From NCBI RefSeq assembly GCF_026262505.1, contig NC_067203.1, forward strand, positions 23,045,411 to 23,109,410: 64,000 bases of DNA, written 5' to 3'. Origin of the DNA: Trichomonas vaginalis G3 (taxonomy: Eukaryota > Parabasalia > Trichomonadida > Trichomonadidae). Each line of letters starts with the position of its first letter. Within the stretch, counting starts at the first letter, position 1. The notes beneath the pieces were generated by a model, which searched no databases, was not told where the DNA came from, and worked only from the letters and a program-made list of their open reading frames with translations. Both the position numbers and the translations under genes were made by a program. Positions 42,548-52,465 of the stretch are shown one piece after another.

Positions 42548-43056
42548 TTCCTTGGTTTCTTTTTAGTTGCTTTCTTCACGTCTGTCTCCAACTTGACTGT
42601 CTTTCTTCTTCGTCCATAATGATACCAATTACTTCCACCAGTCAATGGGTCAAATGGTCGTTCATAAGGGTTTCCATACATTCCATAAGGTCCGTATGGA
42701 TAAACCGCTGGTGGAGAAGAAACATTTTCTTTAGTTCCATCGACTCTATTTAAATGCATTGTTTCACCTTTCATCTGGTCATTAAAGTCTTTTGCGTGTT
42801 TTGCAAACTCATCGTCCTTTCCTAAAGCATTTTCTGACTCAGTCGCAACCAAATTGGATGCTTTATTTATGAGCCCTATTTTATTTAATCTTAACTTCTT
42901 TGCAACCCAGCCTCCAATCTTTCCTTTATTTGCATCTAATGTCTTTGAAACCCTTCCTCCACTCATTTTATTTACTGCGTCATAAGCTCCAAGTGCTTTT
43001 GCTCCAAATGCTAATGCTTTTGTTCCCATTGCGCCTAAAGCTGCCCAAGCTACCAT
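42529..43056 (-). CDS. Probable virion protein, hydrophobic N-terminus and basic C-terminus
   Basis: 175 residues. Residues 1-25 are Ala/Gly-rich and hydrophobic (WAALGAMGTKALAFGAKALG). The middle is polar, then comes a Pro/Tyr/Gly segment (YPYGPYGMYGNPYERPF), and the C-terminus is strongly basic (KKATKKKPRKRVIK). An amphipathic N-terminus with a DNA-binding-like tail recalls minor core or membrane-lytic proteins of adenovirus-like virions. That is analogy, not homology. It is separated by one base from the next gene on the same strand (43057). Its last codons lie inside the left terminal repeat. Confidence 0.7.
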   Translation of the reverse strand: MVAWAALGAMGTKALAFGAKALGAYDAVNKMSGGRVSKTLDANKGKIGGWVAKKLRLNKIGLINKASNLVATESENALGKDDEFAKHAKDFNDQMKGETMHLNRVDGTKENVSSPPAVYPYGPYGMYGNPYERPFDPLTGGSNWYHYGRRRKTVKLETDVKKATKKKPRKRVIKQ

Positions 43057-43281
43057 TTACCCCATATTAAAATCATCTCTCTTCAATATTATCTCATAAA
43101 AGTTCTCGTTACTGGAGAAAGTCAATGAAACATAAACATTCTCACGGGCTTCACCCTCACCGCTTTGCGGTCTATCTAACTTCTTTCTTATCTCATCTAT
43201 TCGCTTCAAAATGTCTGAACAATTGCTAACATCTTCTACAACAGTTATTTCATCATGAACGACCTTTAAGAACAAGCTCAT
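43057..43281 (-). CDS. Small unknown protein (74 residues)
   Basis: It sits head-to-tail between two genes on the same strand with no gaps (43056/43057 and 43281/43282), which supports it as a real gene in a compact cluster. The sequence is mixed beta/alpha and charged (DEITVVEDVSNCSDILKRIDEIRKKL, then SLTFSSNENFYEIIL). No family recognised. Confidence 0.65.
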   Translation of the reverse strand: MSLFLKVVHDEITVVEDVSNCSDILKRIDEIRKKLDRPQSGEGEARENVYVSLTFSSNENFYEIILKRDDFNMG

Positions 43282-44163
43282 TTAATATGCAATTAAAATC
43301 ATCTCAATAATGAGTCCATCCTTTCCATCTTTAGGTAGCACAACATCTTTCATTGAAGAAGGTTCGACAAGTCTTATGTTAAACTTACTGACAAAGTTTG
43401 TTATACTATAATGCTTCGGTGGCGAATACATGTAGTTTGAAAGACATAATATAGATTCTTCAGCAAATTCACTTATACTGGATTTTATAACAATGTTCTC
43501 ACGAGACCAAACGCCACCAATTGACAATCTTGTAAGCAATCCTGCTGAGCCTTCAACTGTAAACGTCGATGGTAACATTCCACGAAGGTCATCTATTGAC
43601 ATCTTTGAGTCACTGAATTTAAATATTTTCTTAAAGCAATCGTCATTATCTAACCATGCAATAGCTTTGAAGTTTTCATTCGAATATACATCTGCTTCAT
43701 TAAATGTAAAACCTGACTTCTTTGCAGAGACGACTTTAAAATCTATTGAGTTTGTTTCAAAATTATATGCTATGGTAACTTCTGAAGGTAATGGATGTCC
43801 TTCCGCAGTCAGTTGTTCTCTCACTACCGTTTGAAGCTTTGTATTAAAAACTTTCATGTCATCTCCTGTATCTAAGTTCACATACACAGCAACAGGAAAA
43901 CTATCTTGCTTCTTTGTTTCATCATTATATCTCAAAACATTAAAGTTCTTCAATAATATTGTCCTTCCTGCTGGAATACTTCTAACTTGTCTTATTTCAA
44001 TAGCTTTCTCACCTCCTACATACTCTACCCAGTGTCTTGGATATTCATAAGTATACTGACTTTCTTGAATTTTGGTTGGTTTCATCATAACGTGTTCATA
44101 GTATATCTTTATACTCTTGTCAGTTAGACTCGGTGCTATGTTCTGAATATTTCTGACTTGCAT
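43282..44163 (-). CDS. Probable structural protein (minor capsid candidate)
   Basis: 293 residues from the ATG at 44161-44163 (MQVRNIQNIAPS). The frame is open further upstream, but that part would overlap the divergent ATPase gene. It is beta-rich with alternating hydrophobic residues (FPVAVYVNLDTGDD, RTILLKNFNVLRY), no catalytic motif, and ends LIIEMILIAY. By size, position next to the packaging ATPase and composition it may be a penton or other virion protein; two other genes (46302, 58784) have a similar character. Only 16 bp separate its start from the ATPase start, so the two must share one promoter region. Confidence 0.65.
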   Translation of the reverse strand: MQVRNIQNIAPSLTDKSIKIYYEHVMMKPTKIQESQYTYEYPRHWVEYVGGEKAIEIRQVRSIPAGRTILLKNFNVLRYNDETKKQDSFPVAVYVNLDTGDDMKVFNTKLQTVVREQLTAEGHPLPSEVTIAYNFETNSIDFKVVSAKKSGFTFNEADVYSNENFKAIAWLDNDDCFKKIFKFSDSKMSIDDLRGMLPSTFTVEGSAGLLTRLSIGGVWSRENIVIKSSISEFAEESILCLSNYMYSPPKHYSITNFVSKFNIRLVEPSSMKDVVLPKDGKDGLIIEMILIAY

Positions 44164-44179
44164 TTTTAATGGAGATAAA

Positions 44180-45067
44180 ATGAAGCATTTAATACATGAC
44201 GTAGATGAAGACATGAATGAAACTACAGACAAACTTAACTCTTCTCTTATTCTTCCTTTCAGCAAAGATTATGAATTCTGTTCAAATGGTGTGTATTTCT
44301 ATTGTGGAAAGATGGGTTCAGGTAAGACATTTAACCTCATTCGTCATATACTCATAACAGAGCGTTTAGGAAACGACTCTTACTATGACCAAATCATTAT
44401 ATCAGCAACTTCAGACTCTATGGATTCAACAGCGAAAACATTCATGAGTAAAGTTCAAGCATCTGTCGTTAAAGTTCCAGATAGCGAACTCATTGAATTT
44501 CTTCAACGTTACATTCGACGTAAGAGAAAATATTATGCTATTGTAGAGTTCATACAGTCAGGAATGCAAAAGACTTCAGAAGAGATGGAAAGAATTATTG
44601 ACAAACACCACTTACGTCAGTACTCAGGAGTTTACGATATGAAACGACTGACAAACTACATTCTATCAAAACTTTCAAAATACCCCTTCAAAAAGTATCC
44701 TTCAAACACTCTGCTCGTTTGTGACGACTTCGCCGGAAAAGGTTTAGTGTCAAAGCCTGACTCACCATTAGCTAACATCATTACTAAAGTCAGACATTAC
44801 CATTTAACTGTAGCAATACTTATGCAAACATGGAGGTTTCTTGCTTTAAACATAAAACGTCTCATAACTGACTTCGTTATCTTTCAAGGTTTCTCACGTT
44901 ATGATATTGAACTCATTTGGAAACAGTCAGGTATAACATTACCTTTTGAAGAAATTTGGGAAGCATATAAGTCTCTCATCTCTCCTCGTTCATACCTTGA
45001 GATTCATATCATGACTAATACCATTAAAGTCAAAAATATTCCATGGGAACGACCAACATTGTTTTAA
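44180..45067 (+). CDS. DNA-packaging ATPase (FtsK/A32-like)
   Basis: 295 residues. Walker A is GKMGSGKT at residues 43-50. Walker B is TLLVCDDFAGKG near residues 178-190, with paired Asp. The pattern of a strand, Walker A, IIISATS strand, and a late QTWRFL helix is that of the A32/FtsK-HerA ATPases that pump genomes into capsids in Polintons, virophages and large DNA viruses. It lacks the extra helicase motifs of replicative ATPases. The frame is intact. It overlaps the convergent gene 45064-45465 by 4 bp and starts 16 bp from the divergent 44163. Confidence 0.9.
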   Translation: MKHLIHDVDEDMNETTDKLNSSLILPFSKDYEFCSNGVYFYCGKMGSGKTFNLIRHILITERLGNDSYYDQIIISATSDSMDSTAKTFMSKVQASVVKVPDSELIEFLQRYIRRKRKYYAIVEFIQSGMQKTSEEMERIIDKHHLRQYSGVYDMKRLTNYILSKLSKYPFKKYPSNTLLVCDDFAGKGLVSKPDSPLANIITKVRHYHLTVAILMQTWRFLALNIKRLITDFVIFQGFSRYDIELIWKQSGITLPFEEIWEAYKSLISPRSYLEIHIMTNTIKVKNIPWERPTLF

Positions 45068-45465
45068 ATCTTATGCTTTAATTGACTGATGGTAAACAAA
45101 TTCCATGCATCTCTGTCGCCATTTCTGTTAATATTTTTGCTGTCATTCATATCATCCACTTCCCCATCCGTTAGCTTTTGAGGATATGGGTTAGAATAGC
45201 TGTTCTTAAATGAAGGCTTTTCACCTTTGAGAGCATAAACTCTATAACTTTCTGCATACTTTATGTTTGAACCTCCTGAGCCATCATTGACATAAATTTT
45301 TATAGGCTTCCACCCTTTGTTCATATTCCTGCTTCTTCCCTTTGCTCTTTTGTTCAGTAGTTCTACATCTTTATACACAGCTCCTGTCTCAGTGAATTCA
45401 ACAATATTTTCATTCGTTAGCTTTACATTCAAACCCTTGTCGAGTATATTGTTCATTTCATACAT
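45064..45465 (-). CDS. Unknown Maverick protein (134 residues)
   Basis: The start is taken at 45463-45465 (MYEMNNILDKG), because the divergent gene starts at 45491 and the longer frame (to 45582) would overlap it. Polar with Gly/Ser/Asn-rich segments and a Trp (GWKPIKIYVNDGSGGSN). No family recognised. The stop overlaps the ATPase stop by 4 bp. Confidence 0.6.
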   Translation of the reverse strand: MYEMNNILDKGLNVKLTNENIVEFTETGAVYKDVELLNKRAKGRSRNMNKGWKPIKIYVNDGSGGSNIKYAESYRVYALKGEKPSFKNSYSNPYPQKLTDGEVDDMNDSKNINRNGDRDAWNLFTISQLKHKI

Positions 45466-45490
45466 ATAAAAGGTTTTTATTCTATATGAA

Positions 45491-46105
45491 ATGAGAAGCA
45501 AATCCATCTTAGCTGGTGCCGTTAATGTTCCAATTGAACCAACATCAAATGTTGACTCACGAACGACAAACAATATTGTCATAAAGAACTATAGTTCGGA
45601 GTGTTTGAAAGAAAAAGAACCAGATCTTAAGTCGGTGAATTTAAACACAACTTCAAACGCTAACGCTACATCAGATGTTAAGTTAGAGTATCCACCACTG
45701 GACCAAGTTCTTTCAAGAGAAGCCAACGACAACCCTTACACAAATGTTCAAACAAATCCTTCAGATAACGTAGACCATTACCTTCTTCAGTTATACCAAA
45801 CAATTTTACTCAAAGACGATAAGAAGCTTTTGACAAATCTTATAAGTAAGAACCAAATAATTCTAACAAAGGAGGACCTTGAAAATATTATATCACGAAT
45901 AACAGGAAAGCAATGTGTCATTGACTATCTCGACCCTGAAATCGAATGCTGTGGTCAAACTCCAATATTCATGAAAATAGGTAACATCCGCATCATTGAA
46001 ACACCAGGTACTCCAGGAGTTGAGTTTAAGTATAAATATTCGAACGAGTATACAAAACTATCTACTTACTATAAGCTTTGTTTGAAATATGTTTTAGTAA
46101 ATTAA
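45491..46105 (+). CDS. Unknown Maverick protein (204 residues)
   Basis: Residues 1-90 are Ser/Thr/Asn-rich and probably disordered. Residues 90-204 look folded (LTKEDLENIISRITGKQCVIDYLD, then CCGQTPIFMKIGNIRIIETPG). The intact frame lies 25 bp from a divergent gene and overlaps the convergent 46102-46341 by 4 bp. The predicted folded half lacks the His/Asp/Cys order of adenain-type proteases. Function unknown. Confidence 0.65.
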   Translation: MRSKSILAGAVNVPIEPTSNVDSRTTNNIVIKNYSSECLKEKEPDLKSVNLNTTSNANATSDVKLEYPPLDQVLSREANDNPYTNVQTNPSDNVDHYLLQLYQTILLKDDKKLLTNLISKNQIILTKEDLENIISRITGKQCVIDYLDPEIECCGQTPIFMKIGNIRIIETPGTPGVEFKYKYSNEYTKLSTYYKLCLKYVLVN

Positions 46106-46341
46106 AGCAATTTGTAATATCTATCCAAAACTTCTTCAACAGTATCGAACTCATCTTCATAATGCAAACCTAATCTTATTGACTTGGTGCAGTTTTCACT
46201 AACACAATATTTTTCTGTTCTCTTGACTGACATTACTAACTCATTTGTTTCATCAAACAGCAACAACCAAAGTTCATGACCTAATACATAACATTCATAC
46301 TTTATATTTTTAGCTCTGAGTTCTCTTGTAAGCTGTTGCAT
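46102..46341 (-). CDS. Small unknown protein (79 residues)
   Basis: Intact frame starting MQQLTRELRAK. It overlaps by 40 bp the end of the next upstream gene (46302-47003) on the same strand in another frame and overlaps the convergent 45491-46105 by 4 bp. The C-terminal half is acidic (YEDEFDTVEEVLDRYYKLL). No family recognised. Confidence 0.6.
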   Translation of the reverse strand: MQQLTRELRAKNIKYECYVLGHELWLLLFDETNELVMSVKRTEKYCVSENCTKSIRLGLHYEDEFDTVEEVLDRYYKLL

Positions 46342-47003
46342 TTAATATTTTCTAAAAAGTCAACTTCAACAGTCATTCGCACTGGTGCCTTCAGTTCTAC
46401 AGGCTCTCCTTGAAAGTCAACAAGTCTGAATTGCATGTCTTTCAAATTATGAGGACTAATGCGAACCCATTTACCTAAATGAGTTGCTATGACAGGAACG
46501 TTTGGAATGAACATTGAATTTACTTCATAACAGAAGGATTTATATTCTACTGAACCTTTACTATTAACTCCTGAAATACCTGTGACATTAGCTATTTTTG
46601 ACTCAATGTACAAACAATTGCCATAACATACGTATGGAACAGATTTCATCTCAATCGTTTTGTCAACACTTTTCAAAGGAAATGTCATATGGTATGCTCC
46701 CAAAAGAAGTTGTACTCTATGACTCATTCTTGGTATCTTAAACTCTTTCGCATAACTGAACTTCAAAACTCCTGCAATAAGTTTAACATTCATTAAGTTT
46801 TCTCCGTTATCCTTGTTTATTGTAGTATTTATGAGAGCATTTAACACTCCAGCTAATGTTTCCATCTTATATTCTACATTATTGTGAAATCTTATTTCGT
46901 GCTTCTTTCCATCTATTTCAAGCTCCATGAAATCTGTTTCGTCAGTTATAACGAATGAAGCAATAGTATTAAAGTCAACCATTTCTGAATGCAAGTGGCT
47001 CAT
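46302..47003 (-). CDS. Probable virion protein (penton/minor capsid candidate)
   Basis: 233 residues, beta-rich. The segment PRMSHRVQLLLGAYHM, then YGNCLYIESKIANVTG and, near the end, DMQFRLVDFQGEPVELKAPVRMTVEVDF has the look of a jelly-roll-type capsid protein: short alternating strands and a QFRLVDFQG turn. No enzymatic motif. MSHLHSEM gives two possible starts (47003 or 46982). The divergent fibre gene starts 93 bp away. The capsid role is inference from composition and context. Confidence 0.65.
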   Translation of the reverse strand: MSHLHSEMVDFNTIASFVITDETDFMELEIDGKKHEIRFHNNVEYKMETLAGVLNALINTTINKDNGENLMNVKLIAGVLKFSYAKEFKIPRMSHRVQLLLGAYHMTFPLKSVDKTIEMKSVPYVCYGNCLYIESKIANVTGISGVNSKGSVEYKSFCYEVNSMFIPNVPVIATHLGKWVRISPHNLKDMQFRLVDFQGEPVELKAPVRMTVEVDFLENIKCNSLQENSELKI

Positions 47004-47096
47004 TCTGTAGACCTAAGTTTGTTTGTAGTTTTACTGTCCCGTATTCGTTTGGGTCTGTACTTTGCAAATAGAACAACATTTTATTCTCATTAAAAT

Positions 47097-47630
47097 ATGA
47101 GTATAGCTGCATATGCGTATGAAGCTGACAGAGCTAAACGTTTATATTTTGGTCAATACTCTCTCACACTTACTGACAAATATATTGTTATCAGTGATGG
47201 AAATACCGAGAAATACATAACATGGAAGGACTATGAAAAGTTTGACCCCATTTTAACTCCATGCACTATGCCATTCATTGTAAATGGTGAAGTTGTCATG
47301 AAGAACGACACAACAGTATATAAGTCTGTTCATGAAGCGTTAGAATATATGTTGAATTATAATCCCGAAAGATTTGACCCAAGCACTACGCCATGTACAA
47401 TGCCTTTTATTAAGGATGGTGAAATCGTAAGAGTTCCGAATTCAACAGTTTACACAGCTGTTCAAAACAGTTTACAAAACATTTTAGCGAATATCTTTAA
47501 TTCAGAAACTACAGAAATAAAATTACCATATATAACAGATGCTAAAGAAATTAAATCAAAAACGACAACATTATTTACGTCACTTAATGATTTAATGACT
47601 TATATCATTAATATCCTGCACCAACTATAG
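47097..47630 (+). pseudogene. N-terminal part of the fibre-like protein (frameshifted)
   Basis: 177 residues. After a 50-residue N-terminal domain come two copies of a roughly 55-residue repeat with the pattern FDP..TPCTMPFI.(N/D)GE.V....(T/S)TVY..V, and a diverged third. The frame stops at 47630. Another frame, open from 47616, continues the same repeat (FDPNSTVCSVPFINDSSLI...STVNESLKASL) into the large ORF that starts at 47735. Both are therefore one gene with a single frameshift near 47615-47630. The repeats probably form the attachment or shaft-proximal part of the fibre. Confidence 0.75.
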
Positions 47631-50056
47631 CATTTGATCCAAACTCGACGGTTTGCAGTGTACCTTTCATAAATGACAGTTCATTAATTACTTTAAGGGA
47701 TTCGACAGTAAATGAATCATTAAAGGCGTCATTAATGAAAATCATTGATTTTAATTCATTCATGAATACATATAATTCATTCATTAATGTTTCATATGCT
47801 TCTAAAGAAGGTGAGCCAAAAACTATCGATAAAGCGGTGTATGAAATAAAAGCATCAACGACGAAATTGAATTCGTTAACTTTTGACGGTGATAATTTCG
47901 TTAATGACATAACATCGGGGAAAACAATTTTAACGAAAGAATATTTAAAATCTCATGTTAGTGAGTTCGTTGAAATTGAAAAAGAAGGTGGAATTAAGTT
48001 CGATCCACTGAATTTCATTTTCAGCTTAGCGAATGCGGGTATTAATTTTGCTGAATGGACAACAATACGGAGTGAAATAAATGCAATATGGACGTTTTTG
48101 GGGTCAAAAGCGGGAATGGGTGAGCTTGTAAATGCTGCAAGAACATTAGGTGAAACAGGAAATTTTGTAGATGGTTTTAAAAGACTTGTTTCAAATGTTT
48201 TAACAAACACAAAGAAATTATTTAGATATACCATACATAACGGTCAGATTTTCGAACAGGTAGCAACAAACCCTCCGGTTATGGCTGCGTTGATGATGGT
48301 TAGAGATATAAAACCACGTAACGACGGGAACGAAGAACATGAACAACAGGATACTGGTCGGGTTATTCGAGACATTAAAAACGTGTATCCTGAAGTTATT
48401 GATTTATTTAGAGGAGTTAATGATTCAATTTCAAAACATTCTATAACCCTCGATGAAGAGAATAAATTAACAGATTATATATTTGTCATTATTGCAGAAT
48501 TAATGAAGAGAATAAATGAAAAAGGAATTGGTGATATCATTAATGTCAGCGATGTAATGATGAAAAGAAATTTTGACTCATTATTTACAAAACCGAAAAC
48601 AGAATATAGTCTTTATGACGTAATTACCGAATTAATGAAAAAGATTAATGATAATAAGAGTTCTGGCGGAAGAGTTGAATTAGAAGTGAATGATGTTAAT
48701 GAGAAATTAGCCGAAAAAGCAAACAAAAATGAGCTTTTAGCTCTGAGTGATAAAGTCAAGAACCACGTTCATTATATAACTTCAGACGAACAGATTATAA
48801 CGGACTACCATGGATATTTAACACGAAGTGATGAAGCGAAGACAAAAAATGTTAATGAAAGAAGATATAAATACATTCGTGCTAAAGGTTATGACATAAG
48901 CTGTACTGTACAGTATGATGTAGCTAAAGCACCAGAAGCATTTGGTTATACCGGTGAAATTTATGCCTCTACTTTCTCTGTTAAAGGTGTATTAGTTGAA
49001 CCAAGATTTACTTTGAGAGTTAAGTCAAAAATAACGTTTGAAGATGCTATTAAAAGTAAAGCTGACAAAGTTGAACTCGAAGCAATGAACAAAGTTTTGA
49101 AATCTCATAAACACAACATCTCCGATATAAATGAACTTCAAGCTACATTAGACAGTAAAGCCGACAAGAACCATACACATAAATCCTTCACTACTGTTAG
49201 AGCAGACGACATAATATTGAACTATACCCTTGGTTCAAATGCACCATTAGAGAATCCAAGTACAAGCGTAAAAGATACACTAAACAATTTAGATAACAGT
49301 TGCAGGAATATCGAAGATCATGCCAGAAACTTTGAAGCATACGAACTACCAGCAATGTTAGATAAGAAAGCCGACAAAAACCATACACATAAATCCTTCA
49401 CTACTGTTAGAGCAGACGACATAATATTGAACTTTGACCTTGGTTCAAATGCACCATTAGAAAATCCAAGTACAAGCGTAAAAGATACTCTTAACAATTT
49501 AGATAACAGTTGCAGGAATATCGAAGATCATGCCAGAAACTTTGAAGCATATGAACTACCAACAATGTTAGATAAGAAAGCAGACAAAACAGAGCTTCAA
49601 ACATTAAAGACTGAAATACTTCAAACATTATATCCTGTTGGTTCTTTATATACGTCAATGAACTCAACAAATCCGGCAAGTGTTTTAGGTTTTGGTACGT
49701 GGGAACAGATTGTAGATAAATTCCTCTATTGTGCTAATAGTTCAAAGGAAACAGGTGGTTCGAAGAAAATTACTGAAGCAAACCTTCCACCGCACACTCA
49801 TACAGGAACTACAAACACAACAGGTAATCATTCACATTCAATAACAAAAAGAGGTTATAGAAATCTTGCAGCGGGTTCGGATAGACAGGGAATGGATAGA
49901 TATGATATCACAACTGACCCAGTAGATTCAAGCGCAGGTATTTTCTGTGGAACCGCAGGAAATCATTCACACACTTTCACAACAAATCCAACAGGCTCGG
50001 GTGAAGATTATATGCCACCATTTGTGACTGTATTCGCATGGTATAGAGTTCAATGA
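47616..50056 (+). CDS. Fibre-like protein with phage tail-collar-type C-terminus
   Basis: A 773-residue ORF from the ATG at 47735, with an open extension to 47616 that joins it to the preceding fragment; about 985 residues in all. The middle is helical. Residues about 430-620 carry KADK(N)HTHK motifs and two nearly identical 70-residue units (210-bp DNA repeats beginning near 49158 and 49368). The C-terminal 140 residues match the collar or receptor-binding end of phage tail fibres: PVGSLYTSMNSTNPASVLGFGTWEQI, then LPPHTHTG, GNHSHSI, GNHSHTF and a final MPPFVTVFAWYR. His pairs in HTH/HSH motifs bind metal in phage fibres. In a Maverick it would be a host-recognition spike. The assignment of the C-terminal domain is firm; the role is inference. 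Confidence 0.85.
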
Positions 50057-50096
50057 ACGCGCTTGAGCCTTGAATAAAATCTTTAACTTTACATAA

Positions 50097-51180
50097 ATGA
50101 GCTTGAAAGAAGTATTCGAACAACATCCATGGAGGTCATTTAAGAAGTTCAATGAAGCTGCAAAGAGTTGGGGATTTACTAACAGAGCTGAAGTGAAAAG
50201 GTTCTTTGACAAAAATGTTGTACATCAAACAAAAATAAACCCTTACGACTACTTTTTACCAATTTACTCCAACACTCCTGACGCATACCAATTTGACACT
50301 CTCATTCAAAGCAGAAAAGGAGGACATAACCCATTCCTCATCTTCATAAATGTTAACACTCGCAAAGCATATGCATATCCAATGAGGAATAAAGGAACTC
50401 GTGAAGTGTTAAGAGTTTTACAAAAGTTTGTAGCAGAACATAGCCCAAGTACTTTAACATCAGACCAAGACAGTGCATACCTCAGCAATGAAATCACAGA
50501 TTTCTCATTAAGCATAACATAACTCACTACACTACTGAAGACCATAACCATAACATACTCGGTATCATTAATCGCTTCATAAGAACGCTCAGAGATTTAA
50601 ATCAAGAGCGAGACTTTACCGAAGAAACAATGAAACATTTTCTCGAAGTATATAATTCCTCAACACATTCTACAACAGGACATACACCAAATTCAATGAC
50701 ACAACAACAAGAAGAAAAGTATATACAAAAGAAACGAAGCCAAACACAAAATATCAGAAATTCAACACAATTTACCCTCATTCCTGGTACAAAAGTTCGT
50801 GTAGTTCTTGACGACAAACCGTTGACAAAGAAACGTTTAAGGTTAAGTCGAAATTATTATATAGTAGACTCTACGCAAGTAATGGATATCTTATAAAAAC
50901 TGCCAACGACTCTATTGCGTTTTATCCTCGTCATAAATTAGTCGAAAGTAGTAATGGCAAACTTGCTGAAACCATTGACGAAGCAAAGCGAGGAGTGGTT
51001 ATTGAAATACTTGGCTATAACACAAACGATGACACTTATAAAGTAAGATATGAAGGAGGCGTTGAAGATGTTATACCATCTAAGAACTTGAGAGAGTCGA
51101 AGCCAACACATCTGGGACCATTAGAGCGGGAGTACTGGAAAGACAAAAATATGCCAGAAAGAATAAGAAAATTCTTCTAA
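50097..51180 (+). pseudogene. Maverick integrase with two frameshifts
   Basis: Three frame segments (50097-50522, about 50515-50896, and about 50890-51180) read as one protein. The first holds the start of an rve core: YQFDTLIQSRKGGHNPFLIFINVNTRKAYAYP (first Asp) and LTSDQDSAYLSNEI (second Asp). The second continues YTTEDHNHNILGIINRF.RTLRDL, where the Glu of TTED is the probable third catalytic residue, then a basic linker. The third is a chromodomain-like end (VVIEILGYNTNDDTYKVRYEGG followed by IPSKNL). Polinton integrases have this core plus chromodomain layout. The frameshifts near 50515 and 50890 make it inactive as read. Confidence 0.88.
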
Positions 51181-51300
51181 ACTTTTTCATTAGATGTAAA
51201 TCAGACAAAAATATAATTTAGGTGAAGAGGTGAGATCTCACCCGTTTTCTCACCTGTTTTTTCACCCTCATGAATTTTCATGAATTTCCTTAAGATAGAA
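51181..51300. repeat. Copy of the terminal-repeat motif (GGTGAGATCT block)
   Basis: ATTTAGGTGAAGAGGTGAGATCTCACCCG at about 51220 resembles the block in the terminal repeats near 42460 (AATTTAGGTGAAGTGGTGAG). It is followed by spaced TCACC words, as TAACC words follow in the terminal repeat. It lies between the integrase and the first KilA-N gene. Confidence 0.7.
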
Positions 51301-51355
51301 AAATAAAGTTAGTTTTATTTTTATTTATTTTTTTATTTTGTATGTAAAGACAGTA
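51301..51355 (+). promoter_or_regulatory. Leader of the first KilA-N gene, identical to 53007-53061
   Basis: Sixty bases up to the fourth base beyond the ATG are identical before both KilA-N genes (51301-51360 and 53007-53066): a T-rich tract with ATTTTTATTTATTTTTTTAT, then GTATGTAAAGACAGTA and the ATG. The coding sequences diverge at once after the ATG, so the leader was kept or exchanged separately. Confidence 0.7.
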
Positions 51356-52018
51356 ATGTCAGTCGAAGCAAAAACATTCACTAACAAATCTAATGGCGAA
51401 ACATTCACAAAAGGCACTTATAACGGTATTGAAGTCTTACGTAGAGACAAGGATGGTTACATTAATGCAACAAATATGTGTCAGCAGTTTAGGAAAGACT
51501 TTAGAAAGTTGTTGGAAAATAAGTCCTGGGAAGAGTATTATAAGGCATTTTGTGAAGAATATAGCAACCGTCTGAATTCCGGCGGTTGCTTTTTATACAA
51601 AATTCATGCAGGAATTCCTGATGAAATCAAACAGGTTAGAGGAACGTATGTAGACCCAAGACTTATAAACTATATAGCAATGTGGACTTCTCCAAAATAT
51701 TGCATAGCAGTTGGAAAAATTATGGATTCCATAGACAAGAAAGTTCATGAGAAGTTAGATGAAGAAGAACTCGAAGATACAGTAGAGAATGCTAAACCTT
51801 TGTTCGAACAAGAAGTTAGAAAAATGCGCGAAAAACAATTAGAACATGAATGTGAGATATGTTATGGTTATAGAGATTCTTCATACGAACTAGACCAATG
51901 GGAACAAGAAGATTTAAAGAGAGAATTTAGAGAATATGAACTCGCTAAGATAGCATTAGAAGCTGCAGAAAAGAAGTTAAAAGTTTGGGGTCGTTTTGTA
52001 CAAAAATATTGTGAGTAA
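51356..52018 (+). CDS. KilA-N domain protein
   Basis: 220 residues from the ATG at 51356; an upstream non-ATG extension is ignored. Residues about 15-120 form a KilA-N domain: YNGIEVLRRDKDGYINATNMC (the G.(I/V)NAT signature), then a helix RKDFRKLLENKSW, then GTYVDPRLINYIAMWTSPKYCIAVGKIM (the typical G.YV.P.L...IA.W.SP..). The rest is a charged coiled coil. KilA-N is a DNA-binding domain of large DNA viruses, phages and Polinton-related elements, often in regulators that act late or block host functions. The 60-bp leader is shared exactly with the second KilA-N gene at 53062, so the two are a duplicated pair under the same control. Confidence 0.88.
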   Translation: MSVEAKTFTNKSNGETFTKGTYNGIEVLRRDKDGYINATNMCQQFRKDFRKLLENKSWEEYYKAFCEEYSNRLNSGGCFLYKIHAGIPDEIKQVRGTYVDPRLINYIAMWTSPKYCIAVGKIMDSIDKKVHEKLDEEELEDTVENAKPLFEQEVRKMREKQLEHECEICYGYRDSSYELDQWEQEDLKREFREYELAKIALEAAEKKLKVWGRFVQKYCE

Positions 52019-52100
52019 AAATGAACCATTTATTTTTATCATAAACGACCAAAAATATATGTTTACGTTAATGTTTTTAGGTTATTCAATAATTAATTAT

Positions 52101-52206
52101 TTTGAAGAACTGAAGGTGTCACTCGGTTAATTAACATCTCTGAAAAATGATGACAACATGACATCACATTTTGACGAAGTGCAAATCTTCACTTCGTGTC
52201 AAAATG
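52101..52206. repeat. Left arm of an internal inverted repeat (pairs with 54060-54307)
   Basis: TTTGAAGAACTGAAGGTGTC continuing AC at 52101-52122 is the exact inverse of 54286-54307. GGTTAATTAAC (52125-52135) and AAAAATGATGACAACATGAC (52143-52162) are inverted at 54255-54265 and 54228-54247. A hairpin CATTTTGACGAAGTG (52167-52206) matches those in the right arm. Confidence 0.85.
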
Positions 52207-52465
52207 CAAAAAAATAATGCTGAAAATGAAATATATTTTTGGTCAAAGCTTCCACGAGAGAAAAGATTCCCCATTCGCTAAGGATTCCAAAAATGAAAAA
52301 ATCATTGATTTCGGCTGAGAAAAACAGCAAAACCTTCTTCCACGGGAACAAAGAAATAAAGAAGAAATAAAGTAAATTTTTTATTTATTCCCGTGGAAGA
52401 TAGAGCACTTTTATGACACTTTTTATTCACGACAAACAAGACAAACAAAGAAAATAAGAAAATAC

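Noticed and set aside
45491-46105. Adenain-type protease
   Set aside because: The Cys and His residues are not in the order or spacing of the family.
50097-51180. Programmed frameshifting to make the integrase
   Set aside because: Shifts occur at two unrelated places without slippery heptamers that I can recognise, and four other genes of the element have similar lesions.
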